NCBI GenBank assembly: GCA_965153355.1
Contig: OZ231127.1
Coordinates: 3,906,001 to 3,970,000, forward strand
Source of the DNA: Flaccisagitta enflata
Lineage: Eukaryota; Chaetognatha; Sagittoidea; Aphragmophora
Reading direction: 5' to 3'
Length of the DNA stretch: 64,000 nucleotides
Below the pieces are notes generated by a model that saw only the letters and a program-made list of their open reading frames with translations, did not search any database and was not told the origin of the DNA. Shown one piece after another: positions 14,460-27,179 of this stretch (the first letter of the stretch is position 1; the number at the start of each line of letters is the position of its first letter). The position numbers were made by a program, and so were the translations under genes.

Positions 14460-15165
14460 CTCCATTGCACCACCGCCGCGCCGCTGCTTCCACCACCGCC
14501 GCTACTTCCAACACCGCTGCTGCATCGACCACCGCCGCTGCTTCCACCACCGCCGCTGCTTCCACCACCACCGCTGCTACCACCACCGCCGCTACTGCCA
14601 CCATCGCGGCTGCTTCCACCACCGCCGCTGCTTCCACCACCGCCGCTACTTCCATCATCGCAGCTGCATCGACCACCGCCGCTGCTTCCACCACCACCGC
14701 TGCTTCCACCACCACCGCTACTTCTGTCACAGCTTCTGCCGCTGCTCCTACCACTTTTGCTACTGCTACTTTTGCCCCATCTGATGCTGCGGCGCCGGCT
14801 GCTTTTTCTCGCCGCTTCTGCAGCAGCTTCTGCGGCTGCCTCAACCACCACCGCCGCTTCTTTCGTCGCTTCTTCCGTTTCTGCCCCTGCCGCTTCTTTG
14901 TCTGCTGGCGCCGCTGATCCCCCTTTGCTTCAGTCGCAGCTTCCTCCGTTTCTGCCCCTGCCGCTTCTTTGTCTGCTGGCGCCGCTGATCCCCCTTTGCT
15001 TCAGTCGCAGCTTCCTCCGTTTCTGCCCCTGCCGCTTCTTTGTCTGCTGGCGCCGCTGCTCCCCCACTGCTTCAGTCACAGCTTCCTCCGTTTCTGCCCC
15101 TGCCGCTTCTTTGTCTGCTGGCGCCGCTGCTCCCCCACTGCTTCAGTCGCAGCTTCCTCCGCCTC
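14460..15165. repeat. CCGCTGCTTCCACCAC minisatellite and 66-bp tandem repeat in E2F intron
   Basis: 14460-14740 is an 18-bp GCCGCTGCTTCCACCACC-type repeat. 14875-15160 is four copies of a ~66-bp unit (TTTCTGCCCCTGCCGCTTCT, TTGTCTGCTGGCGCCGCTG). Several frames on both strands are open because the periods are multiples of three. It could be a decayed low-complexity exon, but I see no supporting splice sites and call no gene. Confidence 0.8.
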
Positions 15166-15307
15166 TTCCGCCACCGAATATGCTACTGAGGGCAAACGCG
15201 GTAGCTACGTAGGCGGCATCGCCAATACTTGAGATTGGGAGGTTTGATGACCATAAAGCCTATGGGCTCTTTGACTTTTTGATCATTGTTTTTGTTTTTA
15301 TTTTCAT

Positions 15308-15487
15308 CTTAGTCGCGTGCTACGCGACGCTACACCCCGCTTTGTCCGTCGGTCGGTTGGTCGGTCGGTCCCACCTAACTTTTTTTATGACTTTTACTCT
15401 TTGACCACAATGCTCCGGCCCAAATAATCTCTCTGCCCCTGCCCACCAGCACGCGACTGGGGTAGCCGTGTATCCGGCCTTGTTTTT
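15308..15487 (+). mobile_element. A-type short element in an E2F intron
   Basis: CTTAGTCGCGTGCTACGCGA, CCCCGCTTTGTCCGTCGGTC, GCCCCTGCCCACCAGCACGC, and the end ACTGGGGTAGCCGTGTATCC then GGCCTTGTTTTT. Close match to the copies at 25653 and 58337. Confidence 0.75.
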
Positions 15488-16865
15488 CTCATTTTGTTTT
15501 CTTTTTCGATTTGAGTTCGATGTTTTACATCATCTCTCGTCGAGAATTTCAATCGCGTGCAGCTGAATCTAATCTGTCAAGGAAAAACCTTTCGCATTAG
15601 TCAATGTTTTTATTTTCTGTGTTTGATATTTTTAAAAAAAAAAGCGGACAAGCAAAATTCAGCGGCTGAACTTTTAGACTGATTAAATTTGAAAATACCA
15701 GCTGCAACTGCGCAGACTGAGAGCGCTGAGCGCCGAGCTCCTTTGTTTTTCTTTTTTATATCAATCCAATTCCGCATGTACTTGTCCACAGAGATGAAGA
15801 ATGAAACAATATCACAATATCGTTGCGGACGGGTGGGCAGGGGCCTCCAACCTCCAGCCACATCCCTTCCCCCTCCCATCACGCAAACATACACAAGAAT
15901 TTTCTAAAACGCTTTGAATCTGCAATCTAATTACCAAATTTCCCATTTTCAAATCTTGACCTCATATGACTTTTGACCTGAAAAATTGCAGCTGTAGGTT
16001 CCCAAATCTTGAGTTCTTGACCAGAGGAAATTATTGATGGACTGAGCAGATTTCCTTTCCTTTAATTGGTCTTGTCTCAAATGGATGAAATAAGATCAAG
16101 CTTTTTTCCGTATTTCTGGACCCTGTTAATGGCAGTGACAAATTATAACAGCTGCTAGAAGGCAAAGTTATGGCCAATATATGCGCCGATTAAGATTTAA
16201 GACGCAATGAATGTACACATACATTAATGAATGAACAAACGAATGAATGAATGAATGAATAAAGAATGAATGAATAAATGAATAAAGAATGAATGAATGA
16301 ATAAAGACGATGATTTGCGTGGTTTTGACGTTTGCGTGACACACGAACAGACCGACAAAGCCACAAACGTGCAAACCTAAACTCCAATAAGCCGCAACTA
16401 TATAACTCTATAAGCCACGTGCCCACGTTCCGGTTGTTCTGTCCGTCCGTCCATCGGAAAAATCGCTTTCTGACGTTTTCCGCGATTGAGGTTTTCGTGT
16501 TTGAAGATGCGTCCGTCAGAGGAGGGTCTGTCCGTCCGTCCGTTGTTCCGTCCGTCCAAATGCCCATTGCGCTACACCCTAAAAAGTCGCAGTTTCAGCG
16601 ATTTCCAACCGCTTCGATATGATTTACCAAGCCAAACACTCTTGGCGATACTTTGAGGTCGTTTCATCAGTCTGTATGTCCATGTATCTATCCTTCCATG
16701 TATCTGACATGTCTAGCGCCAAATTCAATACAAGCAGAGACACAGTTAGGACGCATCTTTTTAGGTTGTCGCCTTTTTAGTTGTCATCTTTTTTCACTTT
16801 CTACCACTCTTTTCTTATCCCCCGTCCACCCCCCCCCCCCCCCCGCTTCCAAATTCCCCTTTTAG

Positions 16866-17303
16866 GTTTATTTGTGTCCAGATGGTGAGAACGATGGCAC
16901 GGAGGATTCGGCCTCGAACGACGGACTGATCAAGCCGAAGATCGAGGCGGAGATGCCGGGAAACGATTCGCGACAAACGACGACGTCGACGACGACGACC
17001 GGCTTGGCGGGGAAACGAACGAGCCCGCTGTCCGCTTGGAAGTCAGCCGGAAGATCGATCGCGCAACCAAATACTACAACAAACAACAGAAACAACATTA
17101 TCAACAACAACAACAACAGCATCATCAACCGGCGCGAAACGCCAATTCGAGACTACGCGAGGAAAAGCCATCGACGAGGGGACGAAAGAGAAGCAGAGGC
17201 GGAGGAAGAAGAAGAAGAAGAAGAAGAAGACGCAGAGGAAGTGGATCTGGCTGCAGCTCTTTTAGCTGCAGCAGCGGCTCAACCTTTTCCTTCGTCTCAC
17301 CAG
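16866..17303 (+). CDS. E2F: E2F, linker exon following the marked box
   Basis: After the acceptor CCCCTTTTAG the exon opens VYLCPDGENDGTED. This completes the marked box (animal E2Fs have V-Y/F-LCP-E/D here). The remaining roughly 130 residues are low complexity: a KPKIEAEMPG stretch that resembles a sumoylation consensus, a Thr run, an Asn-rich tract, a Glu run and an Ala/Leu-rich segment. I chose the donor CAG|GTTCGC at 17304 because it keeps phase 0 and the next exon joins in frame. The frame stays open to 17348, so a donor slightly later is possible. The linker is much longer and more homopolymeric than in vertebrate E2F1-3. The preceding intron is about 5.2 kb and packed with microsatellites, including long AG and GAA tracts. 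Confidence 0.85.
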
Positions 17304-17389
17304 GTTCGCTCGAGCTCGGCTTTGACGTTTTCGTCTTGGAACAAATGAACAAATAAGGTCACATAGGTCAATTCCAAAATTTGCATTAT

Positions 17390-17479
<90 letters not shown>

Positions 17480-17940
17480 TTTTCTGTTAATGGCAAAATT
17501 AACATACTATGATATGATGTGAAAATATTCTTACAGATGCTTTCAACAAATGGAATCAATATTGAATTAGAATTGTTATTCGTTTTGAAAATTCTTAAAA
17601 ATGTATTACGTAGTAAACTGGCATCAATTTTTCCAACTCTGAGGTGTATTTCATGTAACAGAAAATGAGTTTTTCACGTCTCCCGACCCAACAAACCGAA
17701 ACCTCCGTTGACTCCGTTGACTACTTTGAAAAATACCTCTTCCCTACCCCACACCCTTTTTTAGGGGCCCCAGGTTCACCACACTCCAGTCCACTTAAAA
17801 TACCCACCCCATGAACCAAATAACAAGCCCGAACTGGCAACGATGCGTCCAGACTGTGTCTCTGCGTATATTGATCAATGATCATGTGACACATATGGAT
17901 TGACAGATGGAAAAACATGTTTCTCTCGCAGTAAATTCAG

Positions 17941-18514
17941 TGTAGGATCTCATCATGGCCGAAAACGGCCGAAACCGCGGTTTTTGCACAGGCGTAACGG
18001 ACGGACGGACGGACAAACCCTCTTATAGAGATGCGAGGACGCATCTAAAAACGATTGTCTGAAGCAAACCCTTCGTTTTCCAAAATGAAGTGTACAGTAT
18101 ATGAGGACATATATTCAGATGATTAGACTCGTCTTAGAACGTAGAAGAAAAAAAATCATTAAATATAAATTTAAGATAAATTTAAAATAAATCATTGAAT
18201 AAATGGTATGAGGGCGTGAAGTGATTGGATGGTCTTTGTAAGGCTTCTCATCTTTCGGACGTCCATTCAGTCAATGTAGGCCATCTGCAGATCTGTTCTT
18301 TCAGTTCGCGTGACAATTTACAAGGCCCAGCGAGGATTCGATTTCTTGATATCCTTTCGTGTTTTTAGATGCGTCCGTCAGGGACGCATCTCTATAAGAG
18401 GGTCTGTCGGTCCGTCCGTCCGTCGGTCCGTCCGTCCGTCGGTCCGTCGGTCCATTACGCCTGTGCCAAAACCGCGTTTCTCGGCTGTTTTTGGCCAAGA
18501 TGAGATCCTACACT
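17941..18514. mobile_element. Inverted-repeat element with GCGTCC-type arms
   Basis: The arms 17941-18050 and 18361-18514 are inverted: TGTAGGATCTCATCATGGCC ... GCACAGGCGTAACGGACGG ... GAGGACGCATCTAAAAACG against its reverse complement. The 310-bp centre is AT-rich and non-coding. Lies in an E2F intron. Confidence 0.75.
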
Positions 18515-18586
18515 GAAACAAATGATCAACCTACATGTTTTGTGAGTCTTTTCACCCGTCTGTTCGTCCATCTGTCTCTCCATACA

Positions 18587-18937
18587 TACCGTATTTCCTG
18601 TAATTAGCGCCCCGGGCGCTTTTGAAATTGAAATACAACATTGTCATCTCTAACCTGCAATTAGCGCCCCGTTATACACGCATACATGGATGATATCATA
18701 CAAAAATTATTCTTTTTCACCAAATATTACAATTCAGTGTAGTAAAACACTGAAAAACAGGATATTTTGCTGCATTACATACTATCTTTACATGATTTTT
18801 GCCAAAATATCCTAATTCATAAAGAATTTTATAGTTTTTTTTTCAATGATTTTTTTTTGTCATCAGTTAAATCTTTCATGAAAAAGGGGGGGGGGGCGCT
18901 AATTAGAGGGGGGGCGATAAATGTAGGAAATACGGTA
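18587..18937. mobile_element. MITE with TACCGTATTTCCTGTAATTA ends
   Basis: 351 bp, ends TACCGTATTTCCTGTAATTA then GCGCCCC and GGGGGCGCTAATTAGAGG ... GGAAATACGGTA. Both copies also carry GCGCCCCGGGCGCTTTTGAA just inside the left end. Lies in an E2F intron. Confidence 0.75.
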
Positions 18938-19151
18938 TGTCGCATGATCAATACACGCTGAGAAACAGCCCGGACGCATCGTTGCCTGGTCGGGCTTGTT
19001 TTTTTTTTTTTTTGTTTCGATCTCTCTCGCCAACCAGTTAATGAAGTGTCACGTTTGTCAAATGTCACGTGATTCTAAATCTAATCTCAAATGAATTTCG
19101 CCGGTCGTTGATCTCCCCAACTTCAGTTTCAAGGAAAAAAAAAGTGTTTGC

Positions 19152-20780
<1,629 letters not shown>

Positions 20781-21380
20781 TTTGTCATTGTTATTGTACT
20801 GGGTGGACATAAAAAAGGTAGCTCTGTATCTGAGTAAAAAAAAACTGTCTTTAACTGCTTATTATGTGAATATTTGAAATGATGAATTTTTAGATTTGTA
20901 TACATATATATGTATGATTGAAATACATAAATCTAAATTATGTAAAATAACCCAGAATGATTTTTTTTTTTAGCATTATTGCCTGTTTATACCTAAAAGT
21001 AATAATAAGTTACTGTTACTGTTTTGGATGTGTATTTGGTTTTTACCTAAAAAGTCTTGGTTTTTATAGTTTCTTAAGACCCACTTTTGTTCAACTATCT
21101 TTATTCAGAAGTAAATTTTGTTAGAATCATTGATTTTTAGTCAAATTTAACAAAAATTCTTTAAGTGGTCCCTAATTCAATTCAGTTTTTTAAAGATAAA
21201 ATAAAAAATATTGATACTCATGAAAAATGTCCATAATGCAACATGTAGGCCACGATCATATCTAGGTAGCCAACAAAAAATTTTTACTTAGAAGAAATTT
21301 TAAAAGTATTGTGAATAAAATTAAAAGCTAGCTTTTTAAAGACCAACCGTTATCTTTCACGACCTTTGCCTCTCCAACAG

Positions 21381-21557
21381 CCGGAAGCGCCATCTTCAAG
21401 CAGCAAATCGTTGTCGCGGCGTTCTCTTCCGCCTCCTTCTCAGACGGCGCCGTTGAAGTACAGCAGCAGCAGCAACAACAGCAACAGCGGCGTCCCACGC
21501 ATCACGCCGCCTCCGCATCAAGGCACTGCCGGCTCCTCCGCTTCATCCTTGTCTTCG
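21381..21557 (+). CDS. E2F: E2F, Ser/Pro-rich linker exon
   Basis: The acceptor CTCTCCAACAG ends at 21380. The exon is 59 codons, phase 0 at both ends, and reads PEAPSSSSKSLSRRSLPPPS, continuing through a Ser/Asn run and RITPPPHQGTAGSSASSLSS. The donor is TCG|GTAAAT at 21558. SP and TP dipeptides make it a plausible target of proline-directed kinases such as CDKs, but that is inference. Codon use is rich in third-position G/C, unlike the AT-rich intron around it, which supports coding. No conserved domain is expected in this part of E2F, so the exon rests on splice sites, phase and composition. Confidence 0.75.
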
Positions 21558-22194
21558 GTAAATACTGTCATCCATGTCATTTCATACAATATATGTCACG
21601 TGTCGTGTCATATCTTGTCATGTTATGACACACATATATAACATCCGAAGATGAGATTCTCTCTACAAGGCGGAGCTGAGCCTCCTCCGCTGAGCAGGCT
21701 CAGTTTGAGAAAAGCTGCGATCTGTGCCATGATTTCATATCGTTGTCGATCTTACGCGATATATGAACAGCACGACTACACCAATGAATCTGAGATTGTA
21801 CACATAAATCGTTATGTGTTCAGTCCGGCATTGACCATGTACCACAAATCTTTACCTCTCAATTTGTACTTGATGCCATTTTTTGTAATTTACTTTCAAA
21901 TTTTCAAGGAAGAATTGACTTTTCACCTCAATTTATTCCCAATTTATTGTCTTGTAATATGCAAATTAATAAGAATCCAAATCAAAACCATGCAACAACA
22001 CAAAGAAATTCCTGTCGCTTTTTTTCTTAAAGCTAATTGACAATTTACATTTATGAATCCACGTAACGTTTCATAAAATTTAGTCAAATTCATTTTTCAT
22101 TTCAAAATCTTAATCTTAATCTTGATCCTCTCCAAAATACCAATAAAGGCGGCTAATCGCCGTAAGAAAAAAGTCGTAAATGCAGGGAGAAAAA

Positions 22195-22265
22195 GAGACA
22201 AAGAGACAGAGAGAGAGACAGAGTGAAAGAGAGACAGAGAGAAAAAAAGACAGAGACAGAGAAGA

Positions 22266-22361
<96 letters not shown>

Positions 22362-22420
22362 ACACACACACAGAAAGAGAAAGACAGAGACAGAGACAGA
22401 GAAAGACAGAGACAGAGACT

Positions 22421-22451
<31 letters not shown>

Positions 22452-22455
22452 TGAG

Positions 22456-22523
<68 letters not shown>
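22195..22523. repeat. AG microsatellite with CA and CAGAGA inserts in E2F intron
   Basis: AG repeats 22270-22358 and 22430-22523, with ACACAC and GACAGA interruptions. It lies 340 bp before the fourth visible E2F exon. Confidence 0.95.
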
Positions 22524-22526
<3 letters not shown>

Positions 22527-22863
22527 TTTTCATGTTACATAGGGCCTAAAATTAGGATCAATATGAAATATTGATCTTTGAGGAAAAAGGGAAAAATGCG
22601 AAAAAATAAAAAAAGATTCAAAAAATCATAGCTCCTAAACTATAGATCACACAGAATTCTGCTTAGCGTTATCTGAAAGAGGAGAATGAGCTCTTTCTTA
22701 GCTATTAATTTCATGCGTAGTGTCATTCGGCCCGAAAAACAGGCCAACTTTCATAAACTCCTCATGAGAAAAAGGGAAATTCAAATTCCGCCGTAGGTCT
22801 CAAAAAGCCGAAGGTATTCTTCGACTTTTTTCCAAATTAATCTCAATCTTAATGTTAATCCAG

Positions 22864-22990
22864 GCGTCGTCTGGATACATTTCTGCGGCTGCCTCTGCCT
22901 CGGGTCCTTCGTCCTCGCTCTACGATTCCCTCTCCATATGTTCAGATGATGCTTCAGTTTCCTCCACGGCAACGAGAGATAGCTTACCAG
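22864..22990 (+). CDS. E2F: E2F, Ser/Ala-rich linker exon with tandemly copied donor
   Basis: The acceptor AATGTTAATCCAG ends at 22863. The 127-nt exon reads ASSGYISAAASASGPSSSLY and then DSLSICSDDASVSSTATRDS, ending LP plus one base (phase 1). The donor is CCAG|GTGGGA at 22991. The next exon supplies the two bases that complete a Gly codon. Immediately downstream, the 34-bp segment holding the last 13 exon bases and the first 21 intron bases is repeated, which gives further donors at 23025, 23059 and 23093. Use of any of these would insert a short peptide and a TAG stop in frame. The exon itself shows no known domain. Support is splice phase and composition. Confidence 0.75.
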
Positions 22991-23395
22991 GTGGGAAAGC
23001 TTGTTTTGTGGGATAGCTTACCAGGTGGGAAAGCTTGTTTTGTGGGATAGCTTACCAGGTGGGAAAGCTTGTTTTGTGGGATAGCTTACCAGGTGGGAAA
23101 GCTTGTTTGTGGGATAGCTTACCATGTGGGAAACCTTACCAGATGGGAACAGTTATCTAGTGGGATAGTTTACCAGATGGGAGAGCTCTCCAGGTGGGAT
23201 AGCTCTAAAGTCGGTTTGCTCACCAGGTGGGATAGCTCACCAGATGGGATAGCTTACCAGGTAGGAAAGATTAGCAGGTTGGATAGCTTACCAGATGGAA
23301 TAGGTCACCAGGTGGAATAGGTCACCAGGTGGAATAGCTCCCCAGATGGGATAGCTTAACAGGTAAGATAACTTACCAGGTAGGATAGCTCTCTC
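22978..23395 (+). repeat. Tandem array of the E2F exon-4 5' splice site
   Basis: A 34-bp unit, GATAGCTTACCAG followed by GTGGGAAAGCTTG and TTTTGTGG, begins inside the exon and is repeated almost perfectly four times. Donor-like CAG|GTGGGA sites fall at 22991 (real), 23025, 23059 and 23093. After that it degrades into diverged units of about 17 bp (GATAGCTCACCAGATGG type) up to the TC tract at 23390. Confidence 0.92.
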
Positions 23396-23437
23396 TCTCT
23401 CCTTCTCTCAAAGCAAATCAACTCGAATTAATCTCAG

Positions 23438-23767
23438 GCGGAACGTTATCGGCGTCTCTGTCGTATTTTACGCCTAAAGGCTCCTCAACCGCTTCGCGAA
23501 ATCATCCTCAGTCGACCAACAGACAACATCACACTCGGCATCAGCAACAACAACAACAACAGCAACAACAACAACGAATCGGGGGTGGTGATGATATCAA
23601 TAACAAAACTGTTCACGCCGGAACAACAACAACAACGCGGCAATCTGGTTTCGCCGCCGCATCTTCGAGTGTGCAGCAGCAACAGCAGAGACACGGCAAC
23701 AGCCACAGCAGCAGCAACAACGGGGCATTACGCGACAGCAGCAACGATCACGGGCATCATTATCACG

Positions 23768-23805
<38 letters not shown>

Positions 23806-24084
23806 CACGGATCGGCGTCCTCGCCTACAACGGCGTCCAACGGCTTGGCCACCATCATTAACGCGGCGTCGGATTTGTTCGGCGACGGAGACGGCGGCGC
23901 TTCTTTGTTCGAGACGGAGGATCAGCACGTTGGCGGCGTCGTCGGCGCGGCGGCGGCAGCGGCGGCGGCGGCGGCTAATTTTGTGGCGTTGGAGCCGCCG
24001 CTGGCCGATGAAGACTATCTCTTTAGCCTCGATATGGGAGAAGGCATTTCAGACCTCTTTGACGCTTACGATCTTACATTTTAA
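23438..24084 (+). CDS. E2F: E2F, terminal exon with Rb-binding/transactivation motif
   Basis: The acceptor AATCTCAG ends at 23437, and two bases complete the split Gly codon. The exon encodes about 214 residues: GGTLSASLSYFTPKG, a poly-Gln tract, Thr- and Ser/Asn-rich stretches, a poly-His run (near 23770-23805), an acidic patch, a poly-Ala tract, and finally LADEDYLFSLDMGEGISDLF with a few more residues before TAA at 24082. DYxFSLxxxEGISDLFD is the conserved C-terminal motif by which E2F1-3 bind the pocket of Rb and activate transcription. Its presence argues for a functional activator E2F rather than an E2F4-8 type lacking it. Homopolymers of Gln, His and Ala in one exon are unusual for the family. 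The stop is followed by an AT-rich 3' UTR. Confidence 0.93.
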
Positions 24085-24250
24085 ATTATATATAACTTGA
24101 GAGAGAAAATATGAAAGAAAATACCTTACTTTGCATATAAACATTGGAAAAAAAAACAAAAAACAATAATATATATATATATATATCCTCACGATGTATG
24201 TATTTATATATGAAACTCGCGACATTCTATTGATTTTTTCTCGTCGTCGC

Positions 24251-24256
24251 AATAAA
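24251..24256 (+). other. Polyadenylation signal of the E2F gene
   Basis: A canonical AATAAA lies 167 bp after the E2F stop codon, in an AT-rich trailer that includes an AT dinucleotide run at about 24170-24187. It is the first AATAAA seen after the stop. The cleavage site cannot be placed exactly. Confidence 0.65.
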
Positions 24257-25539
24257 GAGTAAAGTTGACGCATATATAAATGCAGTGGAAAAGAATCATA
24301 TATACAGAGAGATCACTTGATCTGTGTTGTATTGTTTTACACGCCGCCAATGATGATGGGAATCAACGCACTACGAGCGACTTGTGCTGTCCAGAGGTGT
24401 CTGGTTTTCCGTTTGGATATTGCAAGCGTGGGGTACACCTGTATAAGTTTTTGCAACTCGAGACACTTCTAATCGTGATTCATAAGCACCGATGTCATTT
24501 GTACTTGGGTGAGCACAGAGCTCTGTGTAATTTTCTATTCTTGTCGCTTCTGTTGACTGTATGGAGAAGGAAAAAAAACCACCAGAATGCAGTTTTTTTT
24601 ATGTATGAATGATTAAACTCTTCCCCCCCCCCCCCCAAAAAAAAGGATGGTATTAGTAGTCGCCATTCTCTATCGCGCAATCTCTCTCTCTTTCTCTCTC
24701 TTTAAAAAAAAAAAACAAGCAACAATAATAAAAAACAAAAAGTGGCCACCATTTTGAAGGGTAGAAGCATTCTAGATCCACTTCCATTCATTTCCAGAGG
24801 TTTATCATCTCAGATAAGTAACATCACTCCTTAAATTGTTTTATTTACCTTTGATTTATTTTATTCTCTACTTCGGCTGATTAAAATATTTGCCAATAAA
24901 ATTTCCAGTAGAGTATTTTTTTTTCTCCTCAGCCCGAGGAGTGACAGATTTTTCTAGTTTCCAATCAGGAAAAAAATAACTTGAAAAAAAAATCTAGTCT
25001 TGCTACGACTAAAATAATATAAGCTTCACCTAAGCAACGAGTGTTCTGAGAATTCTCCTATGAAAATTGAGTATGATAGGAAATGGTAGGGAAAAAAAGT
25101 CAAGTTCGACACAATTTAACATTATTTGAACCCAAAGAATACTGATTTATTGCTTTATGGGGAAGAAAATCACAGATTTTGTAACGCGACGCATTGTGGG
25201 GAAGAAAATTAAAGCAGAGGGGAAAATCAAAGGCAGCTCAATATTATTTTCTGATGTTATTTTCTGATCCAGTTTTTCAAAAAAAGTGAGACATTTACAA
25301 ATCATTGAAGCCGTCTTCAATATGGCATTACCCATCCCTCTCTCTCTCCATCTCCACCCTCCCCTCCCTCCCCCCAAATAAAAGTCCTCGTCATCAAGCT
25401 CCGCTTTTCTTGTACTGAACTAATTTAATTTTATACATATTTCCTATCCAAACCTCGATTATGGTGAGGTTTACATTTCACGAACACGGATCCGGCGTTA
25501 TTACGTGTATCGCGCCGTTGAAATTGATGACTCTCAGCA

Positions 25540-26345
25540 TGGTCAGCCTTAATGACTGTCAGTATTGACGACAGTCAGCATTGATGACTGTCAGTTACGT
25601 CTGTCAGACTGCCTAGAAAAGCCAAAATTGAACTTTGTCTGGCAAACATGTTTTTAGTCGCGTGCTACGCGACTCAACACCCCGCTATGTCGGTACATAG
25701 GTCCGTAGGTCGGTTGGTCTTTTTTGGCGTTTTTGAGCTTTTTGAGCCTACTGCTCCTGCCCAAATGCTCTAGTGACCTTCTCCAGCACTGCCCCCCCCC
25801 CCCCCACTTGCCCACCACGCGACTAGGGAAGCCGTGTAACTGGCCTTGTTCCTTTGCAAAAGTACCTGCTAATGAGCCATTTCAAATAAATCAGGAACCA
25901 TCTTTAGGGCGAGGTTAAAGTTTGTATCGATATATTATTGGAAGCTTTATGCAAACTCTGGTCTCTCTCACACAAATCTATGGTAACATCAAAGTCACCC
26001 TGTTTAATTTAAAAATTGTGCAATGGCTCATTAAAAAACATTTTTAACAAAGAAAAAAATATCTTTGTCAGGCGAAATTCAATTTCGTTCTATCAAGGCA
26101 CCCCAACAGACATACTGACAGTATTGATGAATGATGACAGTCAGCGTCGATGACTGTCAGCACTGATGACTGTCACCATTGTCAGCATTGACGACTACCA
26201 GCACTGATGACTGTCAGCACTCAGCACTGATGATTGTCAGCATTGATGACTGTCAGGATTGTCAGCATTGATGACTGTCAGCACTGATAACTTTCAAAAT
26301 TGATATCAGCAAGCATTGTCAGCATTGATGACTGTCAGCAGGTGG
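25540..26345. repeat. GATGACTGTCAGCATT minisatellite
   Basis: About 15 units of TGATGACTGTCAGCATTGA at 26110-26345, and a smaller block at 25540-25610 on the other side of an A-type element, as if the element had inserted into the array or the array had been copied. Confidence 0.8.
25653..25853 (+). mobile_element. A-type short element
   Basis: TTTTTAGTCGCGTGCTACGC then GACTCAACACCCCGCTATGT, CTGCTCCTGCCCAAATGC, a C-run, and CACCACGCGACTAGGGAAGC then CGTGTAACTGGCCTTGTT. Intergenic, 1.4 kb after the E2F poly(A) signal. Confidence 0.75.
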
Positions 26346-26963
26346 TTGTTCTTATCCTATTTTCATCTTAATTATTTTCTTTATTGATGCTGAAATGGTG
26401 ATCGTGTCGTAAGGATGTATCTCAAATCTCCAGTTCAAATCTCCATTATCCAATGTAATTATCTTTTTCATACGACGCCTATGAATATCGTCTTGACTTT
26501 TGCGGTTTTATATATTTTATCTTTATTTACATTTCTGAAGCGTAATCCAAAATACATTCAAATGCCCCTCACACACGAAAATTCCCTCACAAATGATGGC
26601 GTTCGAGATAATTTGCATGGTCCCGTATTGGGTTGCGATAATGGAGTGAGTATGATTGATTGATTGAATGATTGATTGATTGATTGATTGATGATTGATT
26701 GGACAATACATGTAACAAATTTGTGCTCGACCTGTGAGGTTTTAGCTGAACGATATTTGGAAGAACTCTTGTAAGCGACTTCTTAATCGGTCCGTCCGTT
26801 CGCCCGTCCCCACATCAGTCCATCCCACTGAAAGAGCGGTTTTTAGTCACGGACATGCGGATCTTTACGCCTCTCTTCGGTCGGTCTGTCGGACCGTCGC
26901 AGTCGCTTTTCGCGGTTTTCCGCTCCCGTCCGCGACTAAGGCTGCCGTGTATACGGGCTTGTT

Positions 26964-27011
<48 letters not shown>

Positions 27012-27179
27012 GTCCAGGACTCTCTCCGAATATTGACAACCTTCTTCCTCGTATTGCATTGACTAGCACGTACACCCCCCTCCTCCCTCTTCTCCTCCTC
27101 CTCATTGTTTTCCTCCCCCTTCTCCTCCTCTTCCTCCACCCAAAAATGCACTTGATCTTGAGTCTCACTATAATGTATT

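Noticed and set aside
14271-15212. 313-residue Leu/Pro-rich frame
   Set aside because: It crosses 18-bp and 66-bp minisatellites, overlapping frames on both strands are equally open, and no splice sites support an exon.
21651-22040. 129-residue frame in an E2F intron
   Set aside because: AT-rich with hydrophobic random composition, no recognisable motif and no splice evidence.
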